Below are positions 1-14,005 of a DNA stretch of 64,000 nt, piece after piece (the first letter of the stretch is position 1; each line of letters starts with the position of its first letter). The notes beneath the pieces were generated by a model. It worked only from the letters and a program-made list of their open reading frames with translations, was not told the origin of the DNA and searched no databases. The translations under genes were made by a program, and so were the position numbers. The stretch lies in assembly GCA_037954665.1 (NCBI GenBank), contig JBBMOL010000016.1, positions 2,480,001-2,544,000 of the forward strand, read 5' to 3'. The DNA is from Laguncularia racemosa (Eukaryota; Streptophyta; Magnoliopsida; Myrtales; Combretaceae).

Positions 1-140
1 AACTTAATACATTCTGTTTAAATCTTTTTTATGAACATTTTAGGATAAAGTTTCCTACCCCTAATGGTGTTACCGTACATTCTTTTCTAATCACGTGATA
101 CAACGGATAAATTAAGAATCTAAAGTAAATTTGTTTATCA

Positions 141-174
<34 letters not shown>

Positions 175-3100
175 AAATCTCTAGCTACCTCTCATAGGTA
201 ATACGGCACATTGTTTATCAAATTTAAGTATATGGTGAAATTTTTTGGTAGTTTAAATAAAAAAAAAGAAACTTTTTTAGTGATTCAAATGGAGAATAAA
301 TATTATATAAAATAATATAAATATATGATGACGATATAGTTTCAATTTAAGTCATTATATATTGATGACATAACACAATAATACACAAATATTCACCGTT
401 TATGGGACATTTTACATGATATTCATCCTCAATTTGATCTATTAAAATATTTTATCCTTTACTTTGGCTTAATTCTAAATGTTAATCCTCTAGTACCTTT
501 GCCCAATGTATAGAAAATCAAACGTACTCAACTCAATTAAACAACAGTATATTTATTTTGCTTTATAGAATATAGGATAAATTATAGAGATACCCTTGTA
601 AACTTTAACAACACATTTAGTTACTAGTAAAGAATAAGGTGGAATATAATTGCAATTCCATAATAATAGAATTAGGTTGGAATTGGACTTGAATGGCTAT
701 TCTTTATAGAATGGAATTATTAGTCCTTTATTTGGTTGAAATAATGATCTTAAAGAAAAATGATTGAACAGCTACTAAAAGTACTAGAATATCCTTTTAT
801 ATAACTTATTATAACATTCATATTCTTTTGAGTTGCTTTTTGCTAGATAAATGCAATGGGTCATATTTATTGGTATATATTACTTTCTGAAAAAAAACAA
901 AACAAAACAAAACAAACAAAAAATGGTCAAGAAGTTTACATAAGCTAAATGAAAAGTTGTAGTGGGATCCATATTTCTATGAGGCCAAAGTTTTTCAATT
1001 TTGGATGTCTCCGTAAATCTAAAGTTTACAAGAGATGTCCCCATAATCTATTCTAAAAATTATGATTACTAGAAAAATTACCATTGCTTATTCTAGTACT
1101 TTTATAATTGAAACGCCTTAGACTAATTAATAAAACAAAAAGACATGACAAGTAAATAAATAAATACTTGCAAATAGTGCACCCACGATGCATGTGTTAA
1201 TAACAATTTTTTTTTTTTTAAAAAAAAAAGCTATGATAATTTTTTAACACATTTCACTTTGCTTTTGTTGATTGCTCTTGTTGCCTCAAAGTGATCATGG
1301 GCTAGATCGATCCTTTGAGCTTGTGAATTCTAACCTACAAGATAAACAAACATAAGTTATCAAGGCACTGAATGTGTCTTTAATGCTTAGACTTCGATGC
1401 CCAAGTTAGAGAAGTAGTATGAGGGTATGGTAATTGAAATTTGTAGAGGGTATTAGATAATTTACTTAGATAGAAGGACCTCCTTTTATAATGTTGTCAT
1501 AACGTTATACTTTAGGTAAGAAAATTTTTTAAAGACACTATTTATTTTAGGAAATTTCATCTAAAGTGTATTAATCATATAGTTAGATTACTTTTTTTAT
1601 TCATTTTGACCAACTTAGGTGCTTTTCTATTTTATGGTCGTGCTCAAATTAGGTGGGCCTTGGGTCTTAGATTGATTTAGGTTTATAATACTTTCCCTCC
1701 CGTTCTCACTAGTGACATGGCACTGATGATACTAGAGGCCATATCATATTTTCTTTTGAGATGATCTCCAGATGTATTAGTCAAGTTGTTCTCTAGCTAA
1801 GAAGCATCGACTCAACCTAGAAAGGGTCTTAGCCAATCTTGGCATTCATAGCACTTGTGCTAGAGCTTTCTACCGAGTTACCTCTCACGTCAGATTACTT
1901 TGCCTAGGTTGAGTAGAGCCGAAGAGCACTCCGTCTGAGTTAGAAGTGCCTTGTTGAGTTTATTAAGGGACTTAACCTTAAGTTTACTAGTCTAAGTTGC
2001 ATGTGTATTAGCAAGCCAATGTCGAGCTTTGAAAATAAGCTCTAAGCCCAACGAAAGAAAGGAAGCTTGCTAAGAAAACTTCTGTCTTTTCAACTAGCAC
2101 TTTCAAATCTTGTGTGTGCACGCAAGATTTGTAATAAATTAAAACCCTAACAAAAGTGGTGAACAAGAAACAAGTAATTAAAGAACTAAGGTTCCTAGAA
2201 TTCAAGTTTTAGAGGATTATATAATACTAAGGTAATATTAAATTGGGCATTTGAGAACTTATAGAACAAAATAATTAAGGTTTATGCTATAAATTGAATT
2301 AAGGCTTCTCATAAAATTTTGTTATGGATTTACTTGCAAAAATAAGTGAGAAAAGGAATTGAATAAAACCTTAGTTGATAAAATAGAAAATGAATCTAAT
2401 ATTAAAAAAAAAAAAAACTAGGTTTTAATTAGAAGGATTAGTATGAAACAATAGAATAGGAGAAACCTAATCCCCTTAGGTCGACCACTCCTATCCTTAA
2501 CAAGGCTAACCACCCATCCTCTTAACTAGGCTGATTGCCCCTCCCTTTAACTAGGCTAACTTGTAATTGTACAAGTAGGCTAAATAAACCGACCTACCTT
2601 GATCCATATTAACTCACAAGTCAATGGGGTTCAACCTACTTATGCCCACAAGTGGGCTAAAATTTTGAGCCTAACTTGCATTTTTTTATGGGTTAAGCGG
2701 ATTGGCTTGTATAATTTGTAGGTTAAACAGGTCAACCCATTTTTTTTGTACATTTTTAAAACTAAACGGGCCAAATCTACTCCAACCCACGTTAGCCCAC
2801 AGATCATTACAAGCCAACTTGCTTAAGCTTGCTTTATATGCGAGTTGAAATTTTTAGCCCAACTCATATTTCTTTGCAAGTTAAACGAGCAAACTCACAT
2901 GGTCCACTCCACTTGTATAGCTCTAGTACCCATCACCATGAATTAATTTTAAAAAACTTCTAAATTAAATAACATATAATTGAATATATTAATTACTCTA
3001 AATATAACCAAGTAAAATGCAAACAAATAATCACGATTAGAAGTTAATCGTGGAAATGATCTAATTATAGGAATCTAATGGCAATGAGGAATTACAAATG

Positions 3101-3300
3101 GCAACCTATAAATCACAAAGGCAAGTTGCTTCTATCTTATTGTTGTTTGTTTGTGTTTGGATAGCTTCCTGCATTACCTATGTTTAGAATTTACTATTGT
3201 ATTTGTGTGTGGTATCATAAAATAAATGGAGTGGGAGGCTTAGATTGACTCATAAGTGAGAGCATAGGATCATAGAGGCATGCACTTGCAAAATCCCAAC
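1..3300. other. gene-free AT-rich stretch
   Basis: No open reading frame here resembles a known protein. It holds a TA microsatellite (about 144-172), an A/C-rich run near 890-920, a T-tract followed by an A-tract near 1207-1230, and three imperfect ~28-bp repeats at about 2493-2570 built around the words ctaggctaac and aaggctaacc. The segment 2558-2925 looks like a decayed hAT-type element (see findings). The only longer frames, for example 2008-2205 on the minus strand, show no domain. Confidence 0.6.
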
Positions 3301-3304
3301 TTCA

Positions 3305-3590
3305 GGACTCCATACTTTTGAGTTCACCCCATACTTTCAAAACCAGACTCTAGGAAGCTTGTGGATTCACACTTTCAAAAAATGGCTCTAGGAAGCATTA
3401 TAAATTCATACTTTTAAAATTGATCTCCAATAAGAACTATGACTTCACTTTCAAGAATTGGACTCTATGTAGTATTATGGATTCCATTTTCAAAAATCGA
3501 ACTATATGGAGCATTAAGGGTCCATACTTTCAAAAACCGACCTTTAGGGTATATGTAAGTTGACACTTCTAAAATCGGCTTCAGGGGCTA
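3305..3590. repeat. minisatellite, ~39-bp unit, about 7-8 imperfect copies (family M, cluster 1)
   Basis: A run of degenerate ~38-40-bp units, each with the core catactttcaaaa followed by a ga-ctct-agg word and a gcat-tat-gatt word. Copies begin near 3310, 3330, 3368, 3407, 3444, 3482 and 3521. The same unit recurs 35 kb away at 38595-38661 and 39334-39365 and at 39895-40085, so it is a dispersed family and not a purely local expansion. Confidence 0.7.
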
Positions 3591-3599
3591 AGTCTATGT

Positions 3600-6500
3600 A
3601 ATCACTTGGCAATCCTCCACAGTCAGCTTGTGATTAAGTAAATTAAATGAGTTTTATGTGTATACTTAATTTTTATGATCGTTACATTGGTTTTATTGAG
3701 TTGTATGCGGTGTGGCATGTGTATTATATGCAATTGTGTGATAAATAGCCGCTTGCAACACTTAACTCACCTTGATTAGAAAAAAAATATTTTTTTTTCA
3801 AGTAATCATAAAGTGGACATTAAGAAATAGAAGAATATAGAATCAAACCTTGCATTCAGACCTGTTTGCGACCTGGTTTTGGTGGTTTCAGGTCAAACCA
3901 ATTGGCCGCTTTTAAAAGATAAGATCATACAAGTGGAGGAGGATGATCTAATCTTTATAAAGATCCGTTGTCATCATTACAGCTGGCTAATTTTTATATA
4001 ATATTTAATGTTGTTTATTTTTTATTGAATATTTTTATTATAAATTTGGCAAATATACGGTGCTTTTACTATTTATAGCTTGCTTTACTATTAATAATTT
4101 TATTTGAAAATAATTTATTATTTAAAAAATTATCAATAATTTTATAAAAGTTTTTAATAAATTCTTTTTATTAGTAGATAGTTTTTATAATAATAAATTA
4201 TTCTTGAATAATAATAAAAATAAAATTTATTAATAATAAAATAAATTCTCGATAATGACTAACACCTGTCTTATTTTTTAGTAAGGGTACCATAAAACTG
4301 TAGATTTTGTGTGGGGCTGACCTGATGAATTTTCTCAAATGTGATGATGTGAAATAGCTTGTCGTACATTAAATAATATATTTAAGATGATTTGCTGAGG
4401 TTTTAATCATCTGTAGGCACGCAATCTTAATAAATACATATGGTTGTATATTTATATTCATAGGATATACAATCAAATAATTTTGTATGTTATTTTACGG
4501 TTGTACCAAACTTCTGGATAACGTAGGTTAAGGGTTCTCAAGCCAAAAGTATGAAAGGCTTATATCATGGATCCATAACATCTATTGTAATTGTTAAAAA
4601 TCTAAAAGGAAAATTTTGTATATTTTTTAAAATAAATTATAAATTTTTTTTATTAAAAAATATATATTTTACCTCTCAACAAGTATCCCTAAAGCTAAAA
4701 AGATTTTTAGTAAACACACATGGCAATGAGACTCAAAGTGTTAAAATAAATATGCTTATTGGTTAAAGTATTTATAGTTTAGTAACATAAATATTAGTTA
4801 CATTATGAAGTAGATTAAGTTTAATTCTTTTCTAACTAATAATTATAATAATAATTAAAAAAAATTCATATTGAAGTTTTTAGCCTCAACATTTTAGAAT
4901 TAAATTGTTTTAAGAAAATCAAAAGTGATTGCCCTGTTATTTAAAATAAAAGGAGTCTTCCCTTCTTGGAAGAAGAGAGACATTGGAAGTAACAACCATC
5001 AACAGTTATTTATAGTATATTTTTTAAATAGTTATTTAATATTTGATGTGATTTTTCATATGCTAAATAATAATTCCATTCTTCCTGTATCCATTAAGTT
5101 TCAGGCATAAATCTAATCCCCAATAGATACCCCATATCCACCCATCACAATATCCATTTTCCCTAGTTTCCTGGAAAATTGTGTAACTCGTCCACCCGTC
5201 CTCAAACATCTAATAAATATAACTTAAAAAAGTAAAAATAACTATGATGAAAATTGAATTTATGATCTTGAGTATACAAAAATAATTATTTAACTATTAG
5301 ATCATATTAAAATCTATAAAAAAAATTATATTTAAAAATATTAATATAATATATATTTTTAATTTTAAAATAAATTTAATTAAATAATTTTTTACCAAGG
5401 TTGAGGCCCCTTTTAGCTTCCCCTTCAGTTCGCCCCTGACATTTTCTCATGCAAAATTGATGAGATCAATGCAAGCATACGTACTCGCCATACAACACCA
5501 TGCGAAGATGGTTGAATTTTCATGCCAAACTTGCCCGTCTTTAATAACTTGCAGTATGACATTGAATTGTTGTATCGAGTAATCTAATCCTCTTCATTAA
5601 CAAACAAAGGCAAAACATAAAAAATCAAAACTTAGAACTCAAATGCAATTATCTTCATTCCTAAATCAAATCTGGAACTCAAACTAAACCCACTCTCACT
5701 CCTTTTAATCAAAGTCTCACCCTAGATAGTCAAAAGTAAAACTTGGAACGTAAATTGCAACCATTTCACTCCTTCCAATCAAAACCTTAAATTTTAAGGA
5801 AGAAAAATCAAAACTTGAAACACAAAAGCAAGTGAATCACTCTTTTCAATCAAAACCAAAACTTGAAACTCATGTACAACTAATTAATTTCACTCCTTTC
5901 AATCAATACATATTATAATACTTACAGATTGAATATAATATATGTTACTATATTATATATTATATATTATATATTATATATCTTTACATATATTATTATT
6001 ATTATTATTATGTATGTTACATATAATTTTTATATAATATTTCCTTAAAACATGGACTATTATGAGCCATTGTTGTCATTACATTAGCTGTCGCATTTCA
6101 AAATAGGGGATCCTAGCCCCACTGGCATCAATAACATGAATCACGACGGGTGGGAGTTTCAAACCTGTTATAATTCCTTTGCTATGCGGCCATGATACAG
6201 TTTATCTTATTTTATTTCAAGAGTGTTATACTGCACAGCTTTTATGTATTCACTATCCTATTTGTGTTTTTAGGTTAAAAATAGAATGTTGCAATACTAA
6301 TGGAACTAATGGAGTTGCAACCCTAATTTTTCAATTCTGAAATTGAAATTTCATTTAAAGCTGGGATGCTGTTCATTATGAATTGTAATTCCAACTTTTG
6401 AAATCACTTTCAAATCCCTTGTACTAAACTTGCTATATAAAATTAGCATTCTTAGAGGAAAAGGGCAACGGGAACGGTTATTTAGCCAATAGAACATGGC

Positions 6501-7100
6501 ATATATTCTCTTTGACAAGAAACAAAATGGATAAATTTTATCTATATATATCTCTCTAATATTTCATGTACACTTAATCTTTTATTTTTTAAATTGTGCA
6601 TCTAGACTTTCAATCCCTTTTGTTTTACAAAAAAATAAAAGTACATTTAGACCGTAATTTACCGTTCTGCTTGTTCACAAAATAATTTAAAAAACACTAA
6701 AATAAAATTATAATATATAAAATTAAGGATAAAATAATCATGTAAGAGTTAAAATGCATCTTATTTAAAGATTTAAGGATTTAGAAGAAAAATTTTAAAG
6801 ATATATAAATTAAGCACATATAAAGTAAATAAAAGAAGGGATTTAGATCTCTAAATTTACCTTTTAAATTTATTTTTTAAAAATACCATCACATGTAATC
6901 AATTATTGAAATTATAAAAAAAAAAACTAACATTATAATGATGTCATAAATTATTTCAAAATTTTAGATAATTCAATCATTAACTTATAAATTAAAAAAA
7001 TTAAATTTGAAAAATGACAGCCAAGCATATTTATATACATGGAAATGTGAAACCTCCAATATAATGAGGTGCCAAGGATTGACGTCTACTGAAAAGGAAA
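3600..7100. other. gene-free AT-rich stretch
   Basis: No supported gene. It contains long A/T runs, a tatat-type array at about 5940-5985 and an (ATT)n tract near 5990-6012. Frames at 4551-4766 and 4925-5110 are short, AT-biased and without a recognisable domain. Confidence 0.6.
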
Positions 7101-7141
7101 ACGACAGCCTTGATCTGCCGTAGCCAATTTTGGCACTCTCT

Positions 7142-7255
7142 CGCATATGAACGAATTGACCACATGAATACCCAATGCCCGCAGGGCATTGTGCGGGCCA
7201 CGTTATCCATGCTTGCGTATGAACGAATTGACCACATGGATGCCCAATGCCCTCA
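7142..7255. repeat. 72-bp direct duplication
   Basis: The word atgaacgaattgaccacatg occurs at 7147 and again at 7219, exactly 72 bp apart, and the similarity runs on through the following cccaatgccc. This GC-richer patch creates several overlapping frames on both strands (for example 6985-7266 minus and 7110-7370 plus). Their encoded repeats follow from the DNA duplication and give no sign of a protein. Confidence 0.75.
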
Positions 7256-7579
7256 TGGTCCCGCACGGCAAGGTGGATTTTGCAAAGGTGTCACATCTCC
7301 TCTTTTATTACTCATAACCGCAGCAGTTCACATGAACTTCTTATGCACGAAGTACCATTGTTTTGAATAGAGTGCTTATGCAATGCCAGTGATGATGCCA
7401 TTCTCTAAAATCCTCTGACTTGAGGATGAGGGTTGCTGCGGAGTCAATCCCTGCATGACGTTGCTTTGTCTGTCGCGTGCATCGCATTTTAAATTGTACA
7501 CACGCTTTAAACCGAGAAGATATGATGACACACCACATGTCTTTATATATGTTAGTATGAACATGTAAGGTTTAAGCAC

Positions 7580-9893
7580 TTCTCTATTTCTATGGTGTGA
7601 TAACCCTCCCTCTGTCCTTATATGCTAACAAGAATATGTAAGATTCAAACATCCATGGTTTAGTACATGAAATTTAAAAAAAATTCCAAATATGAGTGAA
7701 TCTGCAAGTTGAGTGCTACCAAAAACACATTTAGATGCACAAAGTGCATATGATTCCAAAATCTAAATGTAAAAAATATACAATCATAACGAGCAACTAT
7801 ACCTCCCATTCAATTGTCCTATGTTTTAATCTAGCAACAAACACAATCAATGAGACTACGTGAGCTTAAGGATCGAATTGTACCAATATCTTCACTATAT
7901 CAACCATCAATAGCTCAACAAAAACCCATCCCATACTACAATTATATCCATTTGATAACTTCATTTGAACATTATAACCTATCATTGCTATAAATTTGCA
8001 TAATATAGGTTTATCAATAGTAAGTTTTTGGAAAAAGTAGTATTTGTGCTATCTTTTTTTGCAATTTTTTTCTTTTTTAAAAAAATAAATTATTCATATA
8101 CTTTGAACTTAAAGGACCCTGCAACCCACCATGTGTCTATATATAATAGCAAGAATACTTACAACTAATTTATTTCACCGTATAGGATAAAGGGAGAATT
8201 CAATAGCAATTCAATGAGAATTGAGTAAAAATTTAATCATTTTTAGATGTCTATTATATTATTTAATTGACGTAAAATAATATAAGAAATTATTTTAGAA
8301 CAAAACCAAAATATCAATTATATCCCTAGTATAGACAATAAGATTAGAGTAGTATAATTTATAATTATAGAATATTTATAGAAAAAATAATAAATAGACC
8401 CCAAAATAGTAATTCATAAATTGAAATTATGAATTATTATTTAATTATTTAAGTAATAATAACTATTCAGTGTTTAAAATTAAACTAAATATCGTAATAA
8501 TAACTTTCAATTGAACAAGAGGGGAATGGGATAACTTAATGAACATGCGTTTAAGATTTAAACACTTCTCTCTTCCCTTTAATACCTAAAATGTTCAATT
8601 CTAATCCTGAACATGGGCAAGTATCAACGCCTAATAAGTTACAAACTCCAGCACTAGCAGTTAGACTAAGGTACATTTGGATGATCCTGAAATCCAACGA
8701 CGACATGATGTAAATAGGCACTCACAACTTCGTGTAGATACACCACTAAAGCAAAAGACTAATTAATAGGGTTACATACTTAAATATTACGATTTTTGAA
8801 AAAAAAATTACATAAATATTATATTTATAAAACATATTATTAAAATAGGTTTTACATATGTACCTTTGGGAATACTGAAAAAATCTACGTTGAAGGCGCA
8901 TACCCGATTTGTGTCTTCAATACAACACACATCCTAATCCTACTATCTAATTTTTTATTCCATTTATACTTACCATAGATTTATAAACTCGTAATAACAG
9001 TACAAAAATTAAAAAATATAAATATATTAAGAGTACAAAACACATAGAAACACACAACACACAGAAAATACTCACTAACCTAAATCTAATTTTTCTCTCG
9101 TTCGCACGTAGAAAAGAGGAAGAAAAAGAAGTGATTTTGCACAAGAAAGAAAGATTTGCTTAGATCTAAGTGGTTTTGAACAGCTAATCAATTGTGGTAT
9201 GTTTTTTTTTTAGAAAAGCTGAAGTTTTTTTATCCGTGTTTATATTTAATGTAAGATTTTAGAAAAATATTAGTATAATTATATATTTTATAGAAAATGT
9301 TACTTGATGTTGTTGGATTATAATTTATTAAATATGATTTATATAGATATTGCATGCGTAACATGTAATATTAATTTTTGTATTAGAATGAAGATTTGCT
9401 ACTGTAAAGTATGTAAAATGTGGAATAATTATTGCAGTATTATACGGAAAATTTTGAAATATTTAGTAGAAAAATATAATTAAAAAATAATTTCGAACAA
9501 ATATTTAGAAAAAAGATGTTTGGAAATAATCAGAGGAAAATTAAAATGAGAAACGATAGGAATTTTTTTGTATAAATATTATTGAAAAGTATAAAAAAAT
9601 GATTTTGATAAAAATTTGTAATATCTAGAATGTGAAATAATTTTTTTTAAATGTTGTAAAATGATACGAAAATGATTAGAATTTTTAGTAGCGAAAATGT
9701 TATTAAAAAATAACATCTAACAAATTTTTAGAAAAAAATTGTTTGGCAATAATGGGGAAAAAGTTTAATATTTGAAATGTTACGGAATTTTTTTTTTTTT
9801 GAAATTTTTAGAATGTTGTTATTAGAAATTATCATATTTATTTAAAAACTTATAATTTATATATACTAGCCACAATATGATTTCTATAGGAGC
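7580..9893. other. gene-free AT-rich stretch
   Basis: I see no gene, RNA gene or clear mobile element here. The sequence is A/T-rich with short poly-A and poly-T tracts. The part from about 9200 to 9890 lies directly upstream of the Mutator-like transposase pseudogene and may be its non-coding flank, but no terminal inverted repeat was recognised. Confidence 0.5.
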
Positions 9894-10812
9894 ATGAGAT
9901 TTAGGACGAAAGTAGATATCATTCAAGCAGTAAAATCTTATCATGTGAAGAACCATTGTAACTTCATTGTTGTAGAGTCTAGCCTACTACTATGGTCTAT
10001 TTATTGTTTGAAAAGGGACGATGGTTATAAATGGAGGCTTCGGGCTTGAAAGAAGAAGTTAAATGGCATGTTTGTGGTAATGAGATTCGAGAGTCCACAC
10101 ATATGTAATAACTTGCTAATTAATCAAGATCACTTACAGTTGGATTGCAATCTCCTTACCAACCAATTTGTAAATCTTCTTAGGGAGAATACTGATATGA
10201 AGGTGGTTGAGCTGACTTCTGTTATTGAGCAAGAATTTAGCTACAGGATCAGTAGGAGACAGGTTTAAGAGGGAAAGAAATAGGCTATCAAGCTCGTGTA
10301 TGGGAATTGGTAGAAATCTTACGATAAACTACCAAAACTTCTCAATGTAATAGAAAATACAAATCTTAAAACACGAATAGATTAAGGGTAGCAGATCAAG
10401 TACCCCCGATGTGTTTACTTTAGAGTGGGTATTCTAGGCCCTTGGGCCATGCATCGTAGTTTGGAGATTCCTTAGACCTGTTGTTACCATTGATGCCACT
10501 TTTTTGTATGAGAAGTACACCCACAAGTTGCTAGTTTTCTTGTGGCATTAATGACAACAATCATATACTTCCGCTGGCATTCACTCTAGTTAATCAAGAG
10601 ATAACTGAGACATGGGGCGGGTTTTTGAGGAAACTAAAGGAATATATTGTCGACGATCGTAAAGGTCATGAAACCATTTGCCTCATATCGGAAAGACACG
10701 TAGGCATCCGATCGGGAATCTAAGAAAAAGTGAATGGATGGTGGCCTCCATTTGCAATGTGGTGGTTCTGCCTTTGACATATTATGAGTAACTTCAACTC
10801 GGCACATAAAAA
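9894..10812 (+). pseudogene. Mutator-like element (MULE) transposase pseudogene
   Basis: Conceptual translation recovers the plant MuDR/MULE transposase order. An N-terminal MuDR-type domain lies in one frame from 9894 to about 10370 with four in-frame stops; it includes the HICNN segment and the NQDHLQLDCNLL-type block at about 10090-10160. A shift of frame follows, then the DDE catalytic region: the first catalytic Asp in VTIDATFLYEKY (about 10478-10515). After another frameshift near 10540 comes CGINDNNHILPLAFTLVNQE, then LISERHVGI at about 10682-10708, where the expected second Asp is Glu. The HIMSNFNSAHK block ends it near 10810. The C-terminal zinc-finger region is missing. Stops, frameshifts and truncation make it dead. 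No terminal inverted repeats or 9-bp target duplication were found, so element boundaries are unknown. Confidence 0.82.
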
Positions 10813-10849
10813 CACCTAGTTTTTATAATAATTAATTTTATTATTAATT

Positions 10850-11165
10850 ATATAATAATTAATTAACAACATATTAACAATTAATCACCTTTAATTAATA
10901 GATAATTAACAACTATTTACTTTTATGACTAATTCTATAAAACCATATAAATATTTTCCATTTGCAATGAATATGAAATTTTTCACTAATTAATTTTTAC
11001 CAATTAATTAACGACTAATCATCTTTAATCAATGGATAATTACCAACTACTTACTTTTATGACTAATTCTACTAAACCATATAAATATTTTACATTTTCA
11101 CCTAATAAAAAAAATTTCACTAATTAATTTAATAGCAATTGATTAATTAACAATAATTTAATTTA
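10850..11165. repeat. ~134-bp AT-rich tandem duplication
   Basis: The segment starting aatcacctttaattaat at 10883 recurs as aatcatctttaatcaat at 11017, followed in both copies by a near-identical stretch containing acttttatgactaattct and an accatataaatatttt word. The two copies adjoin, so this is a diverged tandem duplication. A TA microsatellite follows at about 11198-11238. Confidence 0.7.
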
Positions 11166-11200
11166 ATGGCTATGTTTACACAAATACATTATAATAACAT

Positions 11201-11236
<36 letters not shown>

Positions 11237-11820
11237 ATAACATCATAAGTTGCGGTTGTAGGTACAATGTTACCTCTCATGATAAAGTATAAACTGAAGA
11301 CCTTAAGCAGCTATTCTCATGGCCGTGTCTATATTCAGCGATAAGCAAATTCGTCATAAGGTGTTACAAACATTAAAATATTAAAATCCACAAATATTTA
11401 ATATTTGTAAAAGCTTGTACTAAAAAAAAATCTAAAACTTTAAATTTATTTGTTTTTTTCATCTCCAAAATTTAATACAAAAGAAAAATCAAAACACATA
11501 TAATTAAACTATTACATCTTTAAAAAATCATTCCTATCAATGCACTAGCGACACACCCAATCTCATACTTTAATACCAAAATCATTATCCATAGATTTTT
11601 CCTACACTTGAAAAAATAAATTCCCTAGAGGAATGAGCTAATGTTCAGCATATAAATGATATAAACACATGTGCATAAACATACATATGTAACTTACACA
11701 CAATAATCTTATAGCAATACAACAATCATTAGATTATTATTTTTAATTTTAATTTTTCAAATAGTAGAGCCTTAGGTATCCCTAAGCTTAAAATAAGTCA
11801 TGACTTTTGCACAATAAATT

Positions 11821-12928
11821 TTGGTGGAAGGACAGGTTGCGAGTGGGACCGAATTGCCTTTTTCAGTGCGAGAATTTAAAAAAGAAAGCGAAAGGCAAGG
11901 AAAGGGAATAGTCTGACGTTGAACTTGAAAGGGAGGGGAATGTTGGAGCAGGTTTTTTTCGGATTATATGTAAAAATCCGAATTCAATCTAAACCCTATA
12001 AAAATTTTGTTGTATCGAGTACCTTATAAAGATTTATTCGTTTGCATCCTTACTTTTACATTATTAAAAATTAAAATATTTTTTTTTTATATTTCTAGTT
12101 TTACATATTTATTATATTCATCCTTAAAAATATAAAAATCAAGTCATATCATAAATACTTAACATGAATTCCTTTTTATCGAATACTAAATGAGATTGAT
12201 CTACTCTTATTAATACCACTATCCAATCTTTAAATTCCTATTTTATTGGTTCTTATGGTCATTGATGAAATTATAGATTCTCCAATAGAATTATCCTCTG
12301 ATCCCATTAATTATTGATAAGATCATTTAACCTTTCAATGGACTATTAAAAATTTAATGATATTAATTTATATAGCCATTTCACCAATTTAATAACTTGT
12401 GAAAGGAGGCACAAAAACTAGTATTGGGAGTCGCAATAGACTAGCAGTGATAGATGGAAATATGTGGTGTGTATCTGGAGGTCCGATGGATGATGAGCTT
12501 AGAGGTCTTTTTTTTTTTTTTCTTTTTTTGGTACCCTTGAAATGGATCGTATAAAAGCTTTATTTAAAAAAAAAATGTTTTAAAATCCCTATACATAATT
12601 ATTTTATCCTTCAAAAATAATAAAAGCTAAAAAAAATAAACATAACAAAATATTTCAGAATTCCTTTTTTTACTTTGATTTAATGCCATAAAAGTTTATT
12701 TTTATTTTTAATGATTATAAATTATTTTTTTATACATAAAATAATAATAAAAAATCCTAAAAACACTTTTTATAAGGAATTGTGAACTGAAAGCTAAATT
12801 TTAAAAATAAAAAGGCACAGAAAACAGGTTTATTTATTTTTAAAAAATAATGATCGAAACATGGAATTCAGTTACTGCGACCAATGGAAGGGAAAATTTC
12901 ATCCGAAGCTCCTTGATTTTGGAAATTC
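11821..12928. repeat. segmental duplication, copy A
   Basis: Starts with the shared words gtggaaggacaggttg and agtgggaccg and ends with gaattcagttactgcg and catccgaagctccttga. Collinear blocks (a cggattatatg word, a T-tract before an aatggatc word, and ttttataaggaattg) match copy B at 14006-15925 with many substitutions. No coding capacity is seen. The flanks of A and B are unrelated beyond these limits. Confidence 0.75.
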
Positions 12929-14005
12929 CTTAATTCACCAAGATATGAAAGTTAGAAATGTACTTACGCCTTAAAAGTTGTAAAAGAAGATCGAAAGGAA
13001 TTTGTATTTTGCAATTAAGGGTTTCCATACGATCCATCCTAACTAGTACCAAATAGTATTTACTGCATTGTGAGGTTTATAATCGAATATAATATAAATC
13101 CTTATAAATTATATATTAATTAACAAGAAAATTTATTGAGATGTCCTTCTTTTTAATTTTATTTCTTGGGGCAAAAGCTAAAGAAATAAAACTTTAAAGG
13201 CTATACTTTTTATTCCCCTTCAAATCTTATCTATTTCTACGCACAGATTTGGACCATGTCACTATTGATATGCTAATTTCAACTAAACAAATAATATAAC
13301 GAAATACTAAATTAAACTCAAACAAAACAAGGAAATAATAAGCATGAACTTCTTTTATCCAATAAATAAATGGAGATGATACTAAAATATTTATCAAATT
13401 GTAAGTACGGTTTTCTCTATATACACAACTAGATCTTTAATATTTTTTTTTCTTTTAATCACCATTTTTCCCTTTATAAACAAAAGAAATGTTTTTATTA
13501 AGGATAAAAATGGTGAAATAGAATCTAAAAACATTTTTTTTAAGATTTAGTATTTAAAAACTCAATTTCAAAAATAAAAATCTTAAGTTTATGTAAAATA
13601 AATATAAAAAAGTATATTTATAATTTTTTTTAAGTAATTAAGTTCACTTGATTTAGCCGAAACTATCGCATGTTGATTAATGTGTAAAAAGGATTTTAAA
13701 AAATAATAATAAATGAAAGCGTGATAAGATAATGAGTTGAAAATCTAATTTTTCTTTTCTTTTTTATGTTTTTTTTTCTTTTTGTTTTTACTGCATAAGC
13801 ATGATTGTATGATTATCCTAATTCATTGGTTCGAATGTTTAGAAGTTTTTCATGTGGATGTAACCAAGCGGATTCGGGTCAAGTTTTTTTAAATCTAAAC
13901 TTGTGTTGAGGATTTTCCAAAACCCGTTCCGATAAAAAGACTATAAATAATCCAAGGCCCGTCCCGATAGACCTTTTAAGCTTTACTTTCCTAACTTTTT
14001 AAGTT
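12929..14005. other. gene-free spacer between duplication copies
   Basis: AT-rich sequence with no recognisable gene or element. It does not resemble the DNA that follows copy B. Confidence 0.5.
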
